Part shown: positions 46,693 to 57,070 of the stretch, piece by piece | How the letters are laid out: each line of letters begins with the position of its first letter | Numbering within the stretch: the stretch's first letter is position 1 | NCBI GenBank assembly: GCA_009691845.1 | Contig: SIAJ01000005.1 | Location: 1-64,000, forward strand | Length of the DNA: 64,000 nucleotides | Direction: 5' to 3' | Origin: Gemmataceae bacterium | GTDB taxonomy: Bacteria; Planctomycetota; Planctomycetia; Gemmatales; Gemmataceae | Made by a program: the position numbers and the translations under genes | The notes under the pieces: model-generated | Databases searched by the model: none | What the model was told of the DNA's origin: nothing | What the model saw: only the letters and a program-made list of their open reading frames with translations

Positions 46693-49113
46693 TCAATGAC
46701 AAAACAAGAACTCCCTCGAGTTTAGCAGCATCCACATCAAATCCTGAAGTCCCTCTTTCACGTCCTTTGCGGAACTGACCCAACCGGCGGCTTTGCTGAT
46801 TTCTTCTTCCTTCGGGGATCGCGACACGGTCACCAGATAGAGTTCCTCGATCAACTCCTTCGTGTTGCGTTTGGCCTGGAGTCCCTTCTCGATGCGGCCG
46901 TTCGCGTCGGCGATCTTCTTGTTCAGGAAGTCGCCGTTCAGCAGGTGCAGGGCTTGGGCGATGTTGGGTTGACCGGTCCGTTCGCACTCGCAGACGATGC
47001 GTCTTTCCGGTCGGCCAAACACATCCATCAGGTACGAACGCACCTTGGGATCGGGTAGCTGAATCGCGCGCGTGCCGAGCGGCAGGCCCAGGTATTTCTC
47101 GCGTGTGCCCGTGACGAAATCGACCGCGTCTGCCATTTGCTCGGCCGTGAGTCGCTTCGTCGTATAGCGGCTGAAATGCGTGTTGGCGGTATCCGCTTCG
47201 TTACCGGAAACCACCGACGATGCCAGTTGCCAGGCCCGGCTATGGAGGATCGTGCGGAGCAAGTGCTTCAACTCGAACTTGTGTTCGACGAAATCCTTCG
47301 CGAGCGCATCGAGCAACTCCGGATTGGTCGATGGGTTCGTGGCCCGCATGTCGTCCATCGGCTCAACCAGGCCACGCCCCATGAGGTAGCCCCAGAAGCG
47401 ATTGACGATGTTTCGAGCAAAGAACGGGTTGTCTTTTGTTGTCAGCCATTCCGCAAGTTTCTGTCGGCGATCGAACTCGTCGTCCATCTCAACTCCGTCG
47501 AACGGTCTAGGCTTCACGACTTTGCGGCTCCGCGGATTGGTTGCTTCGCCTGCGTTCCGCAAGAAAACCACTGATTCCGCCCCAAAAAGCCCGAATTCCT
47601 GGCTGCTCTTCGTGCCCAGCCGGGTGAAGAACGCGGCCAGGCCGTAGTAGTCGTCCTGGGTCCATTTTTCGAACGGATGATGGTGGCACTTCGCGCACTG
47701 AATGCGCACGCCCAGAAATACCTGGCTCGTGGTTTCGGACCAGTCGTCCGCGGCACGGCCAACGCGATAGTAATTCGCGGGCCCTTCCGTGAAGGTGCTC
47801 CCCTCGGCCGTGATAATATCGCGAACGAATTCATCCACCGGTTTGTTGTCTCTCAGGCTCGAACGGACCCAGTTGTGAAAACTCCACATGCCCTTGTCCG
47901 TCAGGGCGTCGCGATTGATGCGAAGCAGGTCCCCCCATTTGAGAGCCCAGAAGTCGACGAACTCAGGACGATTGAGCACCTGGTCGATGGCCTTCACTCG
48001 TTTGTCGGGAGCTTTGTCAGCCAGAAATGCCTTGCTCTCGTCGGGCGTGGGGAGCGTGCCGATGGTGTCCAGGAATAGCCGACGCAGGAAGGCACCGTCT
48101 TCCACGAGCGGCGATGGCGTGATGCCGAGGTCTTTCCAACGAGTGATGAGTTTGTCGTCGATGAAGTTCGTGCGAGCCAGCGTGGGGTAGTTCTCGATTT
48201 TCGCGAATGGCAGCGTGAACCGCGAAACACCCGCCTGGCCGCCAAAGCGAATCATCACGTAGGCTTCGCCCTTGGCCTTCGCGGTCACCAATCCATCCGC
48301 GTTTACCGATGCGACAGCTTCGTTCAGGGCATCGTACTGGGCCAATCCCGTGACATCTTCGATCTTGCCGTCACTCCAGGTCGCGGTGATTGCAAGCTGT
48401 TGCATCTCACCCGACACGACGACGCGAGCGGTCGGGAAGACGGTGATGGCGGTTACGATGGCCGGGTTCGCTTCGGGTTCCGGCGTGCCGTCCTCAAGCC
48501 AGCGGCGAATCGTTTCGTATTCGCGGCCAAGAGCCTTGATCCGCTCGCCGCCACCGTGTTCCATCACCCCCGCCGGCTTCAAGAGCAGAATGCTCCGCTC
48601 GGGATCGGAAGGAACGACGCGGCGCCCCTCGCTACTTTGCACGATTTGTGCATGATCGAAGTCCGGATCGAAGCCGAACAGGCTGAGGCGGAAACCACCC
48701 TTGCCGTGCTGCGAGCCGTGACAGCTACCCGCGTTGCACGTCGACTTGGTCAAGATCGGCTCGATTTCACGGGCGAAACTGACGGGCAGTTCGGCCTTGG
48801 CCTTGGTGACCGTCAGTGGAATGGTCTTCTTCGAGTTACCCGACGTGACCGTGAGCGTGGCCTTGCCATCGCCGACTGGCACAACCAGGCCATTGCGAAT
48901 CTCGCCAATTTTTGCATCGTCGATGGTCAGCACGACTTCACGCGACAGGTCGCGAACGCGACCGTCGGCCCCAGGCCCCAGCACGATAACGCGTTGAATT
49001 GCTCGCGGACCATCGAGGGTGATGGCTTCCGGATAGACCTGCAAACCTTGCGCGATCACGGGAGAAAGCGGCAAGCAGGCACCGAGTATCGCGAGCAGGA
49101 GGCGTGTTTTCAT
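46693..49113 (-). CDS. DUF1549/DUF1553 domain secreted protein with c-type-heme-like motifs
   Basis: STCNAGSCHGSQHGKGGFRLSLFGFDPDFDH; QCAKCHHHPFEKWTQDDYYGLAAFF (CxxCH); NPFFARNIVNRFWGYLMGRGLVEP; start at ATG 49113. Confidence 0.9.
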   Translation of the reverse strand: MKTRLLLAILGACLPLSPVIAQGLQVYPEAITLDGPRAIQRVIVLGPGADGRVRDLSREVVLTIDDAKIGEIRNGLVVPVGDGKATLTVTSGNSKKTIPLTVTKAKAELPVSFAREIEPILTKSTCNAGSCHGSQHGKGGFRLSLFGFDPDFDHAQIVQSSEGRRVVPSDPERSILLLKPAGVMEHGGGERIKALGREYETIRRWLEDGTPEPEANPAIVTAITVFPTARVVVSGEMQQLAITATWSDGKIEDVTGLAQYDALNEAVASVNADGLVTAKAKGEAYVMIRFGGQAGVSRFTLPFAKIENYPTLARTNFIDDKLITRWKDLGITPSPLVEDGAFLRRLFLDTIGTLPTPDESKAFLADKAPDKRVKAIDQVLNRPEFVDFWALKWGDLLRINRDALTDKGMWSFHNWVRSSLRDNKPVDEFVRDIITAEGSTFTEGPANYYRVGRAADDWSETTSQVFLGVRIQCAKCHHHPFEKWTQDDYYGLAAFFTRLGTKSSQEFGLFGAESVVFLRNAGEATNPRSRKVVKPRPFDGVEMDDEFDRRQKLAEWLTTKDNPFFARNIVNRFWGYLMGRGLVEPMDDMRATNPSTNPELLDALAKDFVEHKFELKHLLRTILHSRAWQLASSVVSGNEADTANTHFSRYTTKRLTAEQMADAVDFVTGTREKYLGLPLGTRAIQLPDPKVRSYLMDVFGRPERRIVCECERTGQPNIAQALHLLNGDFLNKKIADANGRIEKGLQAKRNTKELIEELYLVTVSRSPKEEEISKAAGWVSSAKDVKEGLQDLMWMLLNSREFLFCH

Positions 49114-49364
49114 GGCTATGACCGCCGGTGGGAGGCGACTGCGGGGTGGGAGGAGTTGCCAACCGCCCCGGAAGGATTCGTCCTTCAACCTAGACAATAA
49201 TTTCTCGAGCCCAAAAGTGAACACGACTTTGGCAATTTTTTCCAAATATCTGCGTTCGGACTATTCAGGCTTCGGGGGCCAGCAACTCTACTTATCATGA
49301 TCCTACAAGCACGAGTGCCAGTCAAGCAAATTGGTTCTTCTTGGCAAAGTTTGGGGATCGTTGA

Positions 49365-50708
49365 ATGCTGACGTTTCGAGGACCTGGCGAGAAATCCGGC
49401 GGAAAAACGAGCCGGCGTGAGTTTTTGCGTCTGGGTGGACTCGGTCTTGCCGGCCTGACACTTGCCGATTTACTTCAGAACGATTCCCGGGCAGGCGAGC
49501 AGCATCGGCCCAAATCGATCATCTACGTTGTGCTCAACGGAGGCCCGTCGCACATCGACATGTGGGACCTGAAACCGGACGCGCCGGACGAATATCGCGG
49601 CCCCTTCAAGCCGATCGCGACGAAACTGCCAGGCGTCCAACTTTGCGAGCACATGCCTCTTCAAGCGGGCATGATGGATCGCCTGGCCCTGCTTCGCGGA
49701 ATTCGCTCGGTCGAGAACGATCACTTTCTCAGCGAGGTCTACTCCGGCCTACCACGAACATCCGGTAACCGGCCGGCTTTCGGGTCGATCGTCAGCAGAC
49801 TGGCCGAAGAACATTTGCCCTCGCCGATGCCCCCTTACATCAGCTTGAATCGGCCCTCGTCCGACCAGTTCGAATTTGAGAAGCCATACTACACGGGGCC
49901 TCAACACGGTCCCTTCCGACCGTTTGGCGATTCCCTTGCAGACCTTAAACCTGCCAAATCGCTCGATTTGCTGAACGATCGGCGTGCGTTGCTCTCCTCG
50001 TTCGACACATTGCGGCGTGATTTGGATCGTCCAGGAGCGGTTGCCGGGTTGGATAGGTTTCACGCCCGAGCGGTGGACATTATCACTTCGCCGAAAGTGC
50101 GTGAGGCATTCGATTTGTCGCGTGAGCCGGTCAAGGTTCGCGAAAGCTACGGCAAAGGTCAGTATCCACATCAAACGTACAAGAGCATCCTGTATCCCTG
50201 GCCGAGCGAGCAATTCCTACTCGCTCGTCGGCTGGTTGAGGCTGGTGCCCGCGTCGTGACGCTCCGTCCGGGCGATTGGGATCATCACAGCAGCGAGAAT
50301 GGCGACATTTTCCTGGCGCTCAAGCTACTCATGCCCGCACTCGACCGGAGTCTCTTTGCACTTTGCTCGGATCTCGAGGCTCGCGGATTGGACAAGGATG
50401 TGCTGGTCGTAGTCCTTGGGGAATTTGGCCGCACGCCCAAGATCGGGCTACCGGGCCCGGGCCGCGAACACTGGGCGGATGCAGGCTGTGCCGTGCTCTT
50501 TGGCGGCGGATTGAAAATGGGTCAGGTGGTTGGCGAAACAGATTCGCGTGCGGAACGCTCGAAGTCCGGCTCGATCACTTTCCAAAATGTGATGTCAACG
50601 ATTTACCAGGTCCTCGGCGTTGATCCGGGAGCAGTCCTCGCCGATTTCAACGGTCGGCCACAATTCGTTCTCGATGATCGACTGCCGATTGCGGAATTGA
50701 TCGCCTGA
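49365..50708 (+). CDS. DUF1501 domain-containing protein
   Basis: Tat-like TSRREFLRLGGLGLAGLTLADLL; SIIYVVLNGGPSHIDMWDLKPDAPDEYRGPFKPI; VLGEFGRTPKIG. Confidence 0.93.
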   Translation: MLTFRGPGEKSGGKTSRREFLRLGGLGLAGLTLADLLQNDSRAGEQHRPKSIIYVVLNGGPSHIDMWDLKPDAPDEYRGPFKPIATKLPGVQLCEHMPLQAGMMDRLALLRGIRSVENDHFLSEVYSGLPRTSGNRPAFGSIVSRLAEEHLPSPMPPYISLNRPSSDQFEFEKPYYTGPQHGPFRPFGDSLADLKPAKSLDLLNDRRALLSSFDTLRRDLDRPGAVAGLDRFHARAVDIITSPKVREAFDLSREPVKVRESYGKGQYPHQTYKSILYPWPSEQFLLARRLVEAGARVVTLRPGDWDHHSSENGDIFLALKLLMPALDRSLFALCSDLEARGLDKDVLVVVLGEFGRTPKIGLPGPGREHWADAGCAVLFGGGLKMGQVVGETDSRAERSKSGSITFQNVMSTIYQVLGVDPGAVLADFNGRPQFVLDDRLPIAELIA

Positions 50709-50716
50709 ACGAAAAC

Positions 50717-50738
50717 AGCCGGTGCAAGCACCGGCTGC
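50717..50738. terminator. Hairpin between convergent genes
   Basis: cagccggtgcaagcaccggctg (perfect 9-bp arms). Confidence 0.75.
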
Positions 50739-50761
50739 CTCATCTTTCATCAATGCGATAA

Positions 50762-51145
50762 TCAGCTTGAAGGTGCCGCGAACAACTCGGGCTGGGCGGA
50801 TGATGGTGCGGGTGGCGGTTCGACCGGAGGTAGCCCTGGCGGCAACTCGATCGGGGCGGCAACTACGATTGGTGCCGGTGCCGGCGCTGGCTTCTTTTTC
50901 GGTGCAGCCTTCTTTGCCACTGGCTTGGGAGCCGGCTTCGGTTTTTGCTTTGGCTTGACCTTCGCGATAGCCGTCTTCGCCTTCACGGTCTTGCGAACCG
51001 CCGCCGGTGCGACTTTTTTCGCGACCGCTTTTTTGGCGACCGCTTTTTTCACGGGCTTCTTCACAGGCTTCTTCGCTGCTTTCGCAGCTTTAGCGGCCGG
51101 CTTTGTTTTTTTAGGGGCCGGCTTGGCCTTCTTCTTCGCTGCCAT
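50762..51145 (-). CDS. Histone H1-like Lys/Ala/Pro-rich protein
   Basis: MAAKKKAKPAPKKTKPAAKAAKAAKKPVKKPVKKAVAKKAVAKKV... extremely basic low-complexity. Confidence 0.8.
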   Translation of the reverse strand: MAAKKKAKPAPKKTKPAAKAAKAAKKPVKKPVKKAVAKKAVAKKVAPAAVRKTVKAKTAIAKVKPKQKPKPAPKPVAKKAAPKKKPAPAPAPIVVAAPIELPPGLPPVEPPPAPSSAQPELFAAPSS

Positions 51146-51520
51146 CGACTGTCTCCCTGGTTAGTGTGAAGCCATTCCGATCCAGCCGGCGCTCAAACAG
51201 CGCATCAACTCAGGAATTGGGGCCGCACGGGTTTCCAATTTTGCGACGCGAGTCGCCAAATGTTTCCTGAACATCCGGCCGATCCGATTCGGATCACCGG
51301 ATAATTTGGAGTAATTTACCCGATCCGCGATGTTATGGCGATTGCATTTTTCGGCTTTTCGGCTACCGTCCGCCTCTCCCAGGTGGGTCTCTCGCTACAT
51401 TCGGGAAAGTCTTCGGCTCCGTCGCGTACCACATGTGTAGCCATAAAATCATGATATGCATGATGTTACAGAAAATCCAGATCGTGCCCGTGCCGGTCAG
51501 ATGTGGGGCTGCATTCGATC

Positions 51521-54295
51521 TCACCCAATCAACCTCAATCCAATCGGCAGCGACTCGCCGAACATTTGGCCGCGGTCGCTGGCTTCCATTTGCACGAAGT
51601 GCTCGACCATGTTGGCCCACTGGGCGGGGATCTTGAGCGTACGCAGTTTCTCGACGACCTTCATGCGGATTGATTCATCGACGTCCAAAGCCCGTTGGCC
51701 GCTTTGACGAGCGAGGTTCGCCAGGCAGAAGGCCCAGCCGTTCTTCTCGCTATCATTGCCAGGCTCGAAATTGAGCAATTGCGTCAGCCATTCTTCGACC
51801 ACGTTCGGATGCACGACAAGATTGAGTGGCCCATAGAAAAGTACCCGTGCGCCAATCCTGGTCAACGCCCAGAAGGCGTAAGTCGGGACCGGGGACTTTG
51901 CTACCTGCCGTATCAAGGCGTTCCCAAGAGTTTCCTTCGTTTTCACGTCGAGTCGTTCCAGGCTGGCGGCAGCCCGCCACATCTCGGCCAACTCGTTTGC
52001 ACCCGGCTTCACGACGGCCTTGCCCTTGACCGGCAACAAGATCGGCCGCAGACGGTTCATGAGTGTGTTTTGGATTGCCGTGCTCAGGCCGCCGGCCACG
52101 CGTCGCCACATAATCCAGTAATCGGCCCCGCCCTCGGCTTGTTGCTGGCCCACACCACCGGCCCGAAACGGGACGGCCAGCATCTTCCACAACTGCTCGA
52201 TGCGATAACGATCCAGCGAATCGCCGAAGCCGGGCCGCAAGGAATAACCTGCCAGATGATACCAGCGATTGAGATGCTGAGCCGATCGCGTTCGCCTTTC
52301 CGCCTCGGTTTCGAGAAGTGACCAAAGCCGGCGGCACAAACCCGTAGGCCACTCGTCCCGCGAACTGTCGAGAGCCTTTTCCAAAGACTTCGTGAGTTCG
52401 TTGGGAACCGCGTCCGCCTGGTAAGTCTCTCGAATCAGCACGGAGGCCTGCTGAAAAAGTTCCTCCGGGAAGACGTCGATGGCGCTCGGCCCATCGGCTG
52501 AAGAGCCCTCGTCGTCGCTCGAGTCGGTCACGATGTCGCGGACGTTGAATTCCAGCCGCCAGCGGTTGTCGCCATCTCGCGAGTTGCAATAAAGTTCAAG
52601 CGTGCCGATCTCCGTGCAGCGTGCGGACAGGGTGACGGGCACGCTCTTGGTTCCACTGCGCTTGCCGCCACGCAGAACGGTGTGCAGCGGAGGAAGTTGC
52701 AAAAGTTGATTCGCCGGGATGCTCAAGACATCGCCTGGCTTGTCCTTGCCGCGAACGGTCGAGGTAAACAGGGGGAACAAGACGGGCTGGCCCAGGGCAA
52801 GTTCGAGTTCCGGCTTCGGCAGCGTGACTTCCTGGCCTTCTTCCAATCGTCGTGGAACGACACACAGCACGGGCGAACCCGCCTCGCGATTTCCAGCAGC
52901 GACGGCGATGTAGTACGAGCGTGGAATGCCACCGCCGATGCGTTTGCCGCCGCTATGCCGAAGCCAGGCGAGATACGCCGCACCCCAGGCCACAGCCAAA
53001 TCGAGCGAAGGATTGGCCAGAATCAGCGGACTCCAGTCGTTGCCGTACCACGGCTTCATGGCCTCGATCAGCCGATCGCGCAGCGATTGTGGCTGAAACA
53101 CGCCACCGTTGAACAGGATCGCATCAGGTTTTTCATCTCCCTTTAACTGGCGTTGAAGAAATGCGGCCAGATGCCGGGTGACGGCCGGATCGCTCACATA
53201 CGGCAGGCCCATCTCCTGCAGGCCGGTGCGGGCCGCCCGTGCCGGTTCCGCTTCGCGATTCACCAGCGGGAAGAAACCCTCCAGAATCGCCTGCTTCACA
53301 TCAGCGGGGGTAATCTGCGAATGCAGCGAGCCGCCGATCACGGATCGGCCACGACCTTGCACCGTGACCGACACGCTCGCGGGTGGTTTGGGTCCGAGAA
53401 GTTGTTCCTTCGCCTGCCGGCACGATTGCACCAACATGCCGAACTGGGCGGCGTCCAGTTTCCCGGCGTGCGGCAAACGGCCCTCGACCTGCTTGGCGAG
53501 GGCCAAATCCATGTTGTCCCCACCAAGGAGCAGATGGTCTCCCACGGCTTCGCGGATGAAGGTGAGTTCGCCGGTTTCCTCGGCCGCACGAATCAGGCTG
53601 AAGTCGCTCGTGCCGCCGCCGACATCGACAACCAGGCAACGCATCCCCGGCGACATGCGCGTGACTTCGTGGGGATCGCTTAAACCCAGCCAGCAATAAA
53701 ACGCGGCCTGTGGTTCTTCCAGGAGCGTGACGTTCTTCAGGCCCGCCTCCTTCGCGGCCTGCATCGTGAGATTGCGAGCGACATCGTCAAATGAGGCCGG
53801 CACGGTCAGAACGACCGTCTGATTTTCGAGATAATCTTCCTCGGTCCGATTCGGAGCGTGGTTCCAGCCTTGAACGAAGTGCCTGATGTAACGCGTCGAA
53901 ACTTCGAGCGGCGAAAGCCGCGTGACATCGGGTGGGGCCGTCCAGGGCAGAAGCGGGGCCGTCCGATCGACGCCGGCATGGCACAGCCAGGACTTCGCGG
54001 AGGAGACCAGCCGACCCGGAACTTTCGCACCGTGATTGCGGGCGAACTCGCCGACCGCGTAGGTCGCATCCTTGTCCCAGGGCAACGCCACGGAGCCTGG
54101 CGGAAGATCGTGTTGGCCGGGAATGTAGAGGAACGACGGTAGCAGCGGTCGATCGCTGAGGGTTCCCGGGGCGATCAGTTGCGGCGTGGTAAAGGTCTTG
54201 AGGCCGAGGTTGCCGACACGCGGCTTGTTTTTTAGATCGATATACGCAAGGGCGCTGTTGGTGGTGCCCAAATCGATGCCAACGAGATAACGCAT
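51521..54295 (-). CDS. Hsp70-family protein with long non-canonical C-terminus
   Basis: MRYLVGIDLGTTNSALAYID; LVVDVGGGTSDFSLIRA; LFNGGVFQPQSLRDRL; 924 aa. Confidence 0.9.
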   Translation of the reverse strand: MRYLVGIDLGTTNSALAYIDLKNKPRVGNLGLKTFTTPQLIAPGTLSDRPLLPSFLYIPGQHDLPPGSVALPWDKDATYAVGEFARNHGAKVPGRLVSSAKSWLCHAGVDRTAPLLPWTAPPDVTRLSPLEVSTRYIRHFVQGWNHAPNRTEEDYLENQTVVLTVPASFDDVARNLTMQAAKEAGLKNVTLLEEPQAAFYCWLGLSDPHEVTRMSPGMRCLVVDVGGGTSDFSLIRAAEETGELTFIREAVGDHLLLGGDNMDLALAKQVEGRLPHAGKLDAAQFGMLVQSCRQAKEQLLGPKPPASVSVTVQGRGRSVIGGSLHSQITPADVKQAILEGFFPLVNREAEPARAARTGLQEMGLPYVSDPAVTRHLAAFLQRQLKGDEKPDAILFNGGVFQPQSLRDRLIEAMKPWYGNDWSPLILANPSLDLAVAWGAAYLAWLRHSGGKRIGGGIPRSYYIAVAAGNREAGSPVLCVVPRRLEEGQEVTLPKPELELALGQPVLFPLFTSTVRGKDKPGDVLSIPANQLLQLPPLHTVLRGGKRSGTKSVPVTLSARCTEIGTLELYCNSRDGDNRWRLEFNVRDIVTDSSDDEGSSADGPSAIDVFPEELFQQASVLIRETYQADAVPNELTKSLEKALDSSRDEWPTGLCRRLWSLLETEAERRTRSAQHLNRWYHLAGYSLRPGFGDSLDRYRIEQLWKMLAVPFRAGGVGQQQAEGGADYWIMWRRVAGGLSTAIQNTLMNRLRPILLPVKGKAVVKPGANELAEMWRAAASLERLDVKTKETLGNALIRQVAKSPVPTYAFWALTRIGARVLFYGPLNLVVHPNVVEEWLTQLLNFEPGNDSEKNGWAFCLANLARQSGQRALDVDESIRMKVVEKLRTLKIPAQWANMVEHFVQMEASDRGQMFGESLPIGLRLIG

Positions 54296-54363
54296 GTGCT
54301 TCCAGCGGGTAGCGGTCCGTGCCAGCTTCTGCGACGTGCAAGGCCATCAAGAATTCTATGGGA

Positions 54364-54529
54364 TACTGGCAATTTTCAGAGCCGCGACCGTAAGGGAGCG
54401 GATAGCCCGCGAAGGGAGTCCGCGGCTTTACTGGCAATTTTCAGAGCCGCGACCGTAAGGGAGCGGATAGCCCGCGAGGGGAGTCCGATTTCGCATGAAA
54501 CAAAAAACGCTCCCTTACGGTCGCGGCTC
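54364..54529. repeat. Two tandem ~59-bp copies (65-bp period) plus an inverted partial copy
   Basis: tactggcaattttcagagccgcgaccgtaagggagcggatagcccgcga[a/g]gggagtccg at 54364 and 54429; gctcccttacggtcgcggctc at 54509-54529. Confidence 0.9.
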
Positions 54530-54548
54530 AGTTGTAACACCCGGATGG

Positions 54549-56363
54549 CTAAAGTGCGTTCGGCAATTCGATGCGAAATTGTGTACCGAGGCCGACCTTG
54601 CTTTCGACACTGAGCCGCCCGCCCAGACGGTCGACGTACTCCTTCACGATCGCCAAACCCAAGCCAGCATGAACGCCCGTCTCGGTTCGGGATGGATCGC
54701 CCCGGAAGAACCGCTCGAAGATCTTGTCCAGGATTTCCGGTGCCATGCCGATGCCCGTGTCGCGAACCTCCAGAAGTACGCCGCCATCGACCGTGCGCTC
54801 GGCGGAAACCTCGACCGCGCCACCTGGCTGGTTGTATTCGATCGCGTTGTGGATCAGGTTCATAACGACTTCGCGGAGTTTGTCCGGATCGGTGTGGATG
54901 GCGATGGGCTTCGGGACGTTCACGCGGAAGGTCAGCCCCTTGTTCTCGGCGAGCGGCTTGCCGATAGTCGCCACGCCGCTGACCAGTTTGCCTAATTCCA
55001 CGCGTTCCGGCCTTAACACGTCCACGCCCGCATCTGACCAGGCGAGGAGCAATATGCGCTCGACGAGATGACTCATTTCCTTGGCGATGCCACGACAATC
55101 GTCGAGCGACTGGCGATATTGCTCGGCCGTTCGCACTTTTCGGCACGCCACTTCGAGCGTCGTCGTCAGAGCAGCTAGCGGTGTACGCAATTCGTGCGAG
55201 ATGTCCGCGGACGCCCGCTTTTCCCGCTCGAACGCGGCCTGCAGTTGTTCCAGTGCCAGCGAAAGACGCTCGGCCACCGGGTTCACCTCCGAGGGCAGCG
55301 AACGAGGATCCATCGGCAAGTGAAAATCTTTCGGCGAGATCTGGCTGACCGCAAACGAGAGCCGTTTGAGTGGGGCCAAGCCCAGACCAACGAGAATCCA
55401 AACCCCAAACAACGTCGCGGCCACGGCACCAGCCACGGTCCAGGCGAGAGTCGAGCGAAGGGACCGCACGCTCGCTTCCGTATCAGCGTCAATGGCTTCC
55501 AGGCGTTCATCGCGGTCGCGGATGAGCGGCGCTAGACGCGGATTTTGGGAACTGTCTTCCCACGCACAATGCAGGAAGAAAGTCGGCGACGTGTAGCCTC
55601 CGGTGGGAGAAGGCGTCGGTGGGATTACCGGTCCTGACACGGATGCCGATCCGGGCCCGAATCGGCGGTCCGGAAAACGAGCTAGCGCTCCCATGCCGAC
55701 CACGCCTCGGGACGGAGGAGGAGCATCTACCGATCGGGATGGTCGCGAGAACCAGAAGCTACCCTCACGAGAAAACTTCGTGACCGGAGCTTTCACGACG
55801 ACTCGGCGAACAACCATCCCGTTCGGCAATTCGAGGAAATCGAACCGAGTAGTGCGTGCATCCGCATCGGGCTTCAAGCTGGTTTCGTCCATCCGGAGAA
55901 CATGGCTAGCCAGCGATCGCGATCTCCAATGAGTGCCCAGATCGGTTGTCTCAACGAATTCGTAACCCGGGGCATTGGAGTCGCGGTACAGATAGTTTTC
56001 GTCCAGCTTCAACTCGGTCGATAGCCGAACGCTCAGTTCGAACGCAGCCGCTCCGTTAAGAGGCGGGTGCCCGATGGGCGTGATCGGCGCACTCAATGCG
56101 AATAACTGAGAGGATAGCCATATCTCCCTGGCTTTATCGCGATTCCAGTTCGATTGAACCTCACCAGCCAACTCGTCAGCCCGGTTGCGAAGTGCCTCAT
56201 CTCGTCGGTCGCCGTAACGGACCTCAACCAGTTCGCGAGCGGTCCGTTGCCGTTCCCGGAGCGCGCCTTCGGCCGTGCGGTAGACGAAAAAGGAGACCAA
56301 CCCCAGTGAAACAACCAGGAGTGCGAGAACGTTAAGAAGAAGTGTTCGGCGAAGGGATTTCAT
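54549..56363 (-). CDS. Membrane sensor histidine kinase
   Basis: Two TM, HAMP-like region, ADISHELRTPLAALTTTLEVAC (H-box), LIHNAIEYNQPGG (N-box), VRDTGIGMAPEILDKIFERFFR. Confidence 0.93.
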   Translation of the reverse strand: MKSLRRTLLLNVLALLVVSLGLVSFFVYRTAEGALRERQRTARELVEVRYGDRRDEALRNRADELAGEVQSNWNRDKAREIWLSSQLFALSAPITPIGHPPLNGAAAFELSVRLSTELKLDENYLYRDSNAPGYEFVETTDLGTHWRSRSLASHVLRMDETSLKPDADARTTRFDFLELPNGMVVRRVVVKAPVTKFSREGSFWFSRPSRSVDAPPPSRGVVGMGALARFPDRRFGPGSASVSGPVIPPTPSPTGGYTSPTFFLHCAWEDSSQNPRLAPLIRDRDERLEAIDADTEASVRSLRSTLAWTVAGAVAATLFGVWILVGLGLAPLKRLSFAVSQISPKDFHLPMDPRSLPSEVNPVAERLSLALEQLQAAFEREKRASADISHELRTPLAALTTTLEVACRKVRTAEQYRQSLDDCRGIAKEMSHLVERILLLAWSDAGVDVLRPERVELGKLVSGVATIGKPLAENKGLTFRVNVPKPIAIHTDPDKLREVVMNLIHNAIEYNQPGGAVEVSAERTVDGGVLLEVRDTGIGMAPEILDKIFERFFRGDPSRTETGVHAGLGLAIVKEYVDRLGGRLSVESKVGLGTQFRIELPNAL

Positions 56364-57070
56364 TTCTCCGGCCCGGTCGGGGGACTAGTCGTGTCTGCGT
56401 CTGCTCCGAGAAGCATGTACCCCTCGCCCCAGCGCGTCAGAATCAGTGGTGGCGAGAAGTCCTTATCGATCTTATTGCGTAAATAGCGAATATACACGTC
56501 CACCACGTTCGAAACACTTTCGTCGTGTTCGTCCCAGAGGTGCCCCCAGATCATCGACCGTGTTACCACTTTGCCGTGATGGAAGGCCAGGAATTCCAGA
56601 AGGGCGTATTCCTTCGGCGTCAGATGGATCGCCTTGCCGGCTCGCTTCACACTTCGTGCGGCCGTGTCAATCGAGAGATCGTGAATCTTGAGAATCGGAT
56701 CCTTGACCTGATAGCCACGGCGAATCAGCGCCCGCAAACGGGCGAGCAACTCTTCCAATTCGAATGGCTTGGTTAAATAATCGTCGGCCCCCGAATCGAG
56801 TCCTTTGACCTTGTCGCCCAGGCCACCACGGGCCGTGAGGACGAGCACATGCGTGTCCTTGCCGGCCGACCGCCAGCCCTTCAACAGGGTCAAGCCGTCC
56901 TTTTTGGGAAGCATGAGGTCCAGGATGATCGCGTCGTAATTCGTGGTGCGAGCTTTATGGTCTGCCTCGTCGCCATCTTCGGCCAGATCGACGGCAAAGC
57001 CCTCTTCCTCCAAACCCTGGCGAAGGGAGCGAGCGAGGAGTCTGTTATCTTCAACGAGTAGAACACGCAC
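56360..57070 (-). CDS. OmpR/PhoB-type response regulator
   Basis: MRVLLVEDNRLLARSLRQGLEEEGF, AIILDLMLPKKDGL; winged-helix C-terminus; 4-nt overlap with the kinase gene. Confidence 0.94.
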   Translation of the reverse strand: MRVLLVEDNRLLARSLRQGLEEEGFAVDLAEDGDEADHKARTTNYDAIILDLMLPKKDGLTLLKGWRSAGKDTHVLVLTARGGLGDKVKGLDSGADDYLTKPFELEELLARLRALIRRGYQVKDPILKIHDLSIDTAARSVKRAGKAIHLTPKEYALLEFLAFHHGKVVTRSMIWGHLWDEHDESVSNVVDVYIRYLRNKIDKDFSPPLILTRWGEGYMLLGADADTTSPPTGPEK

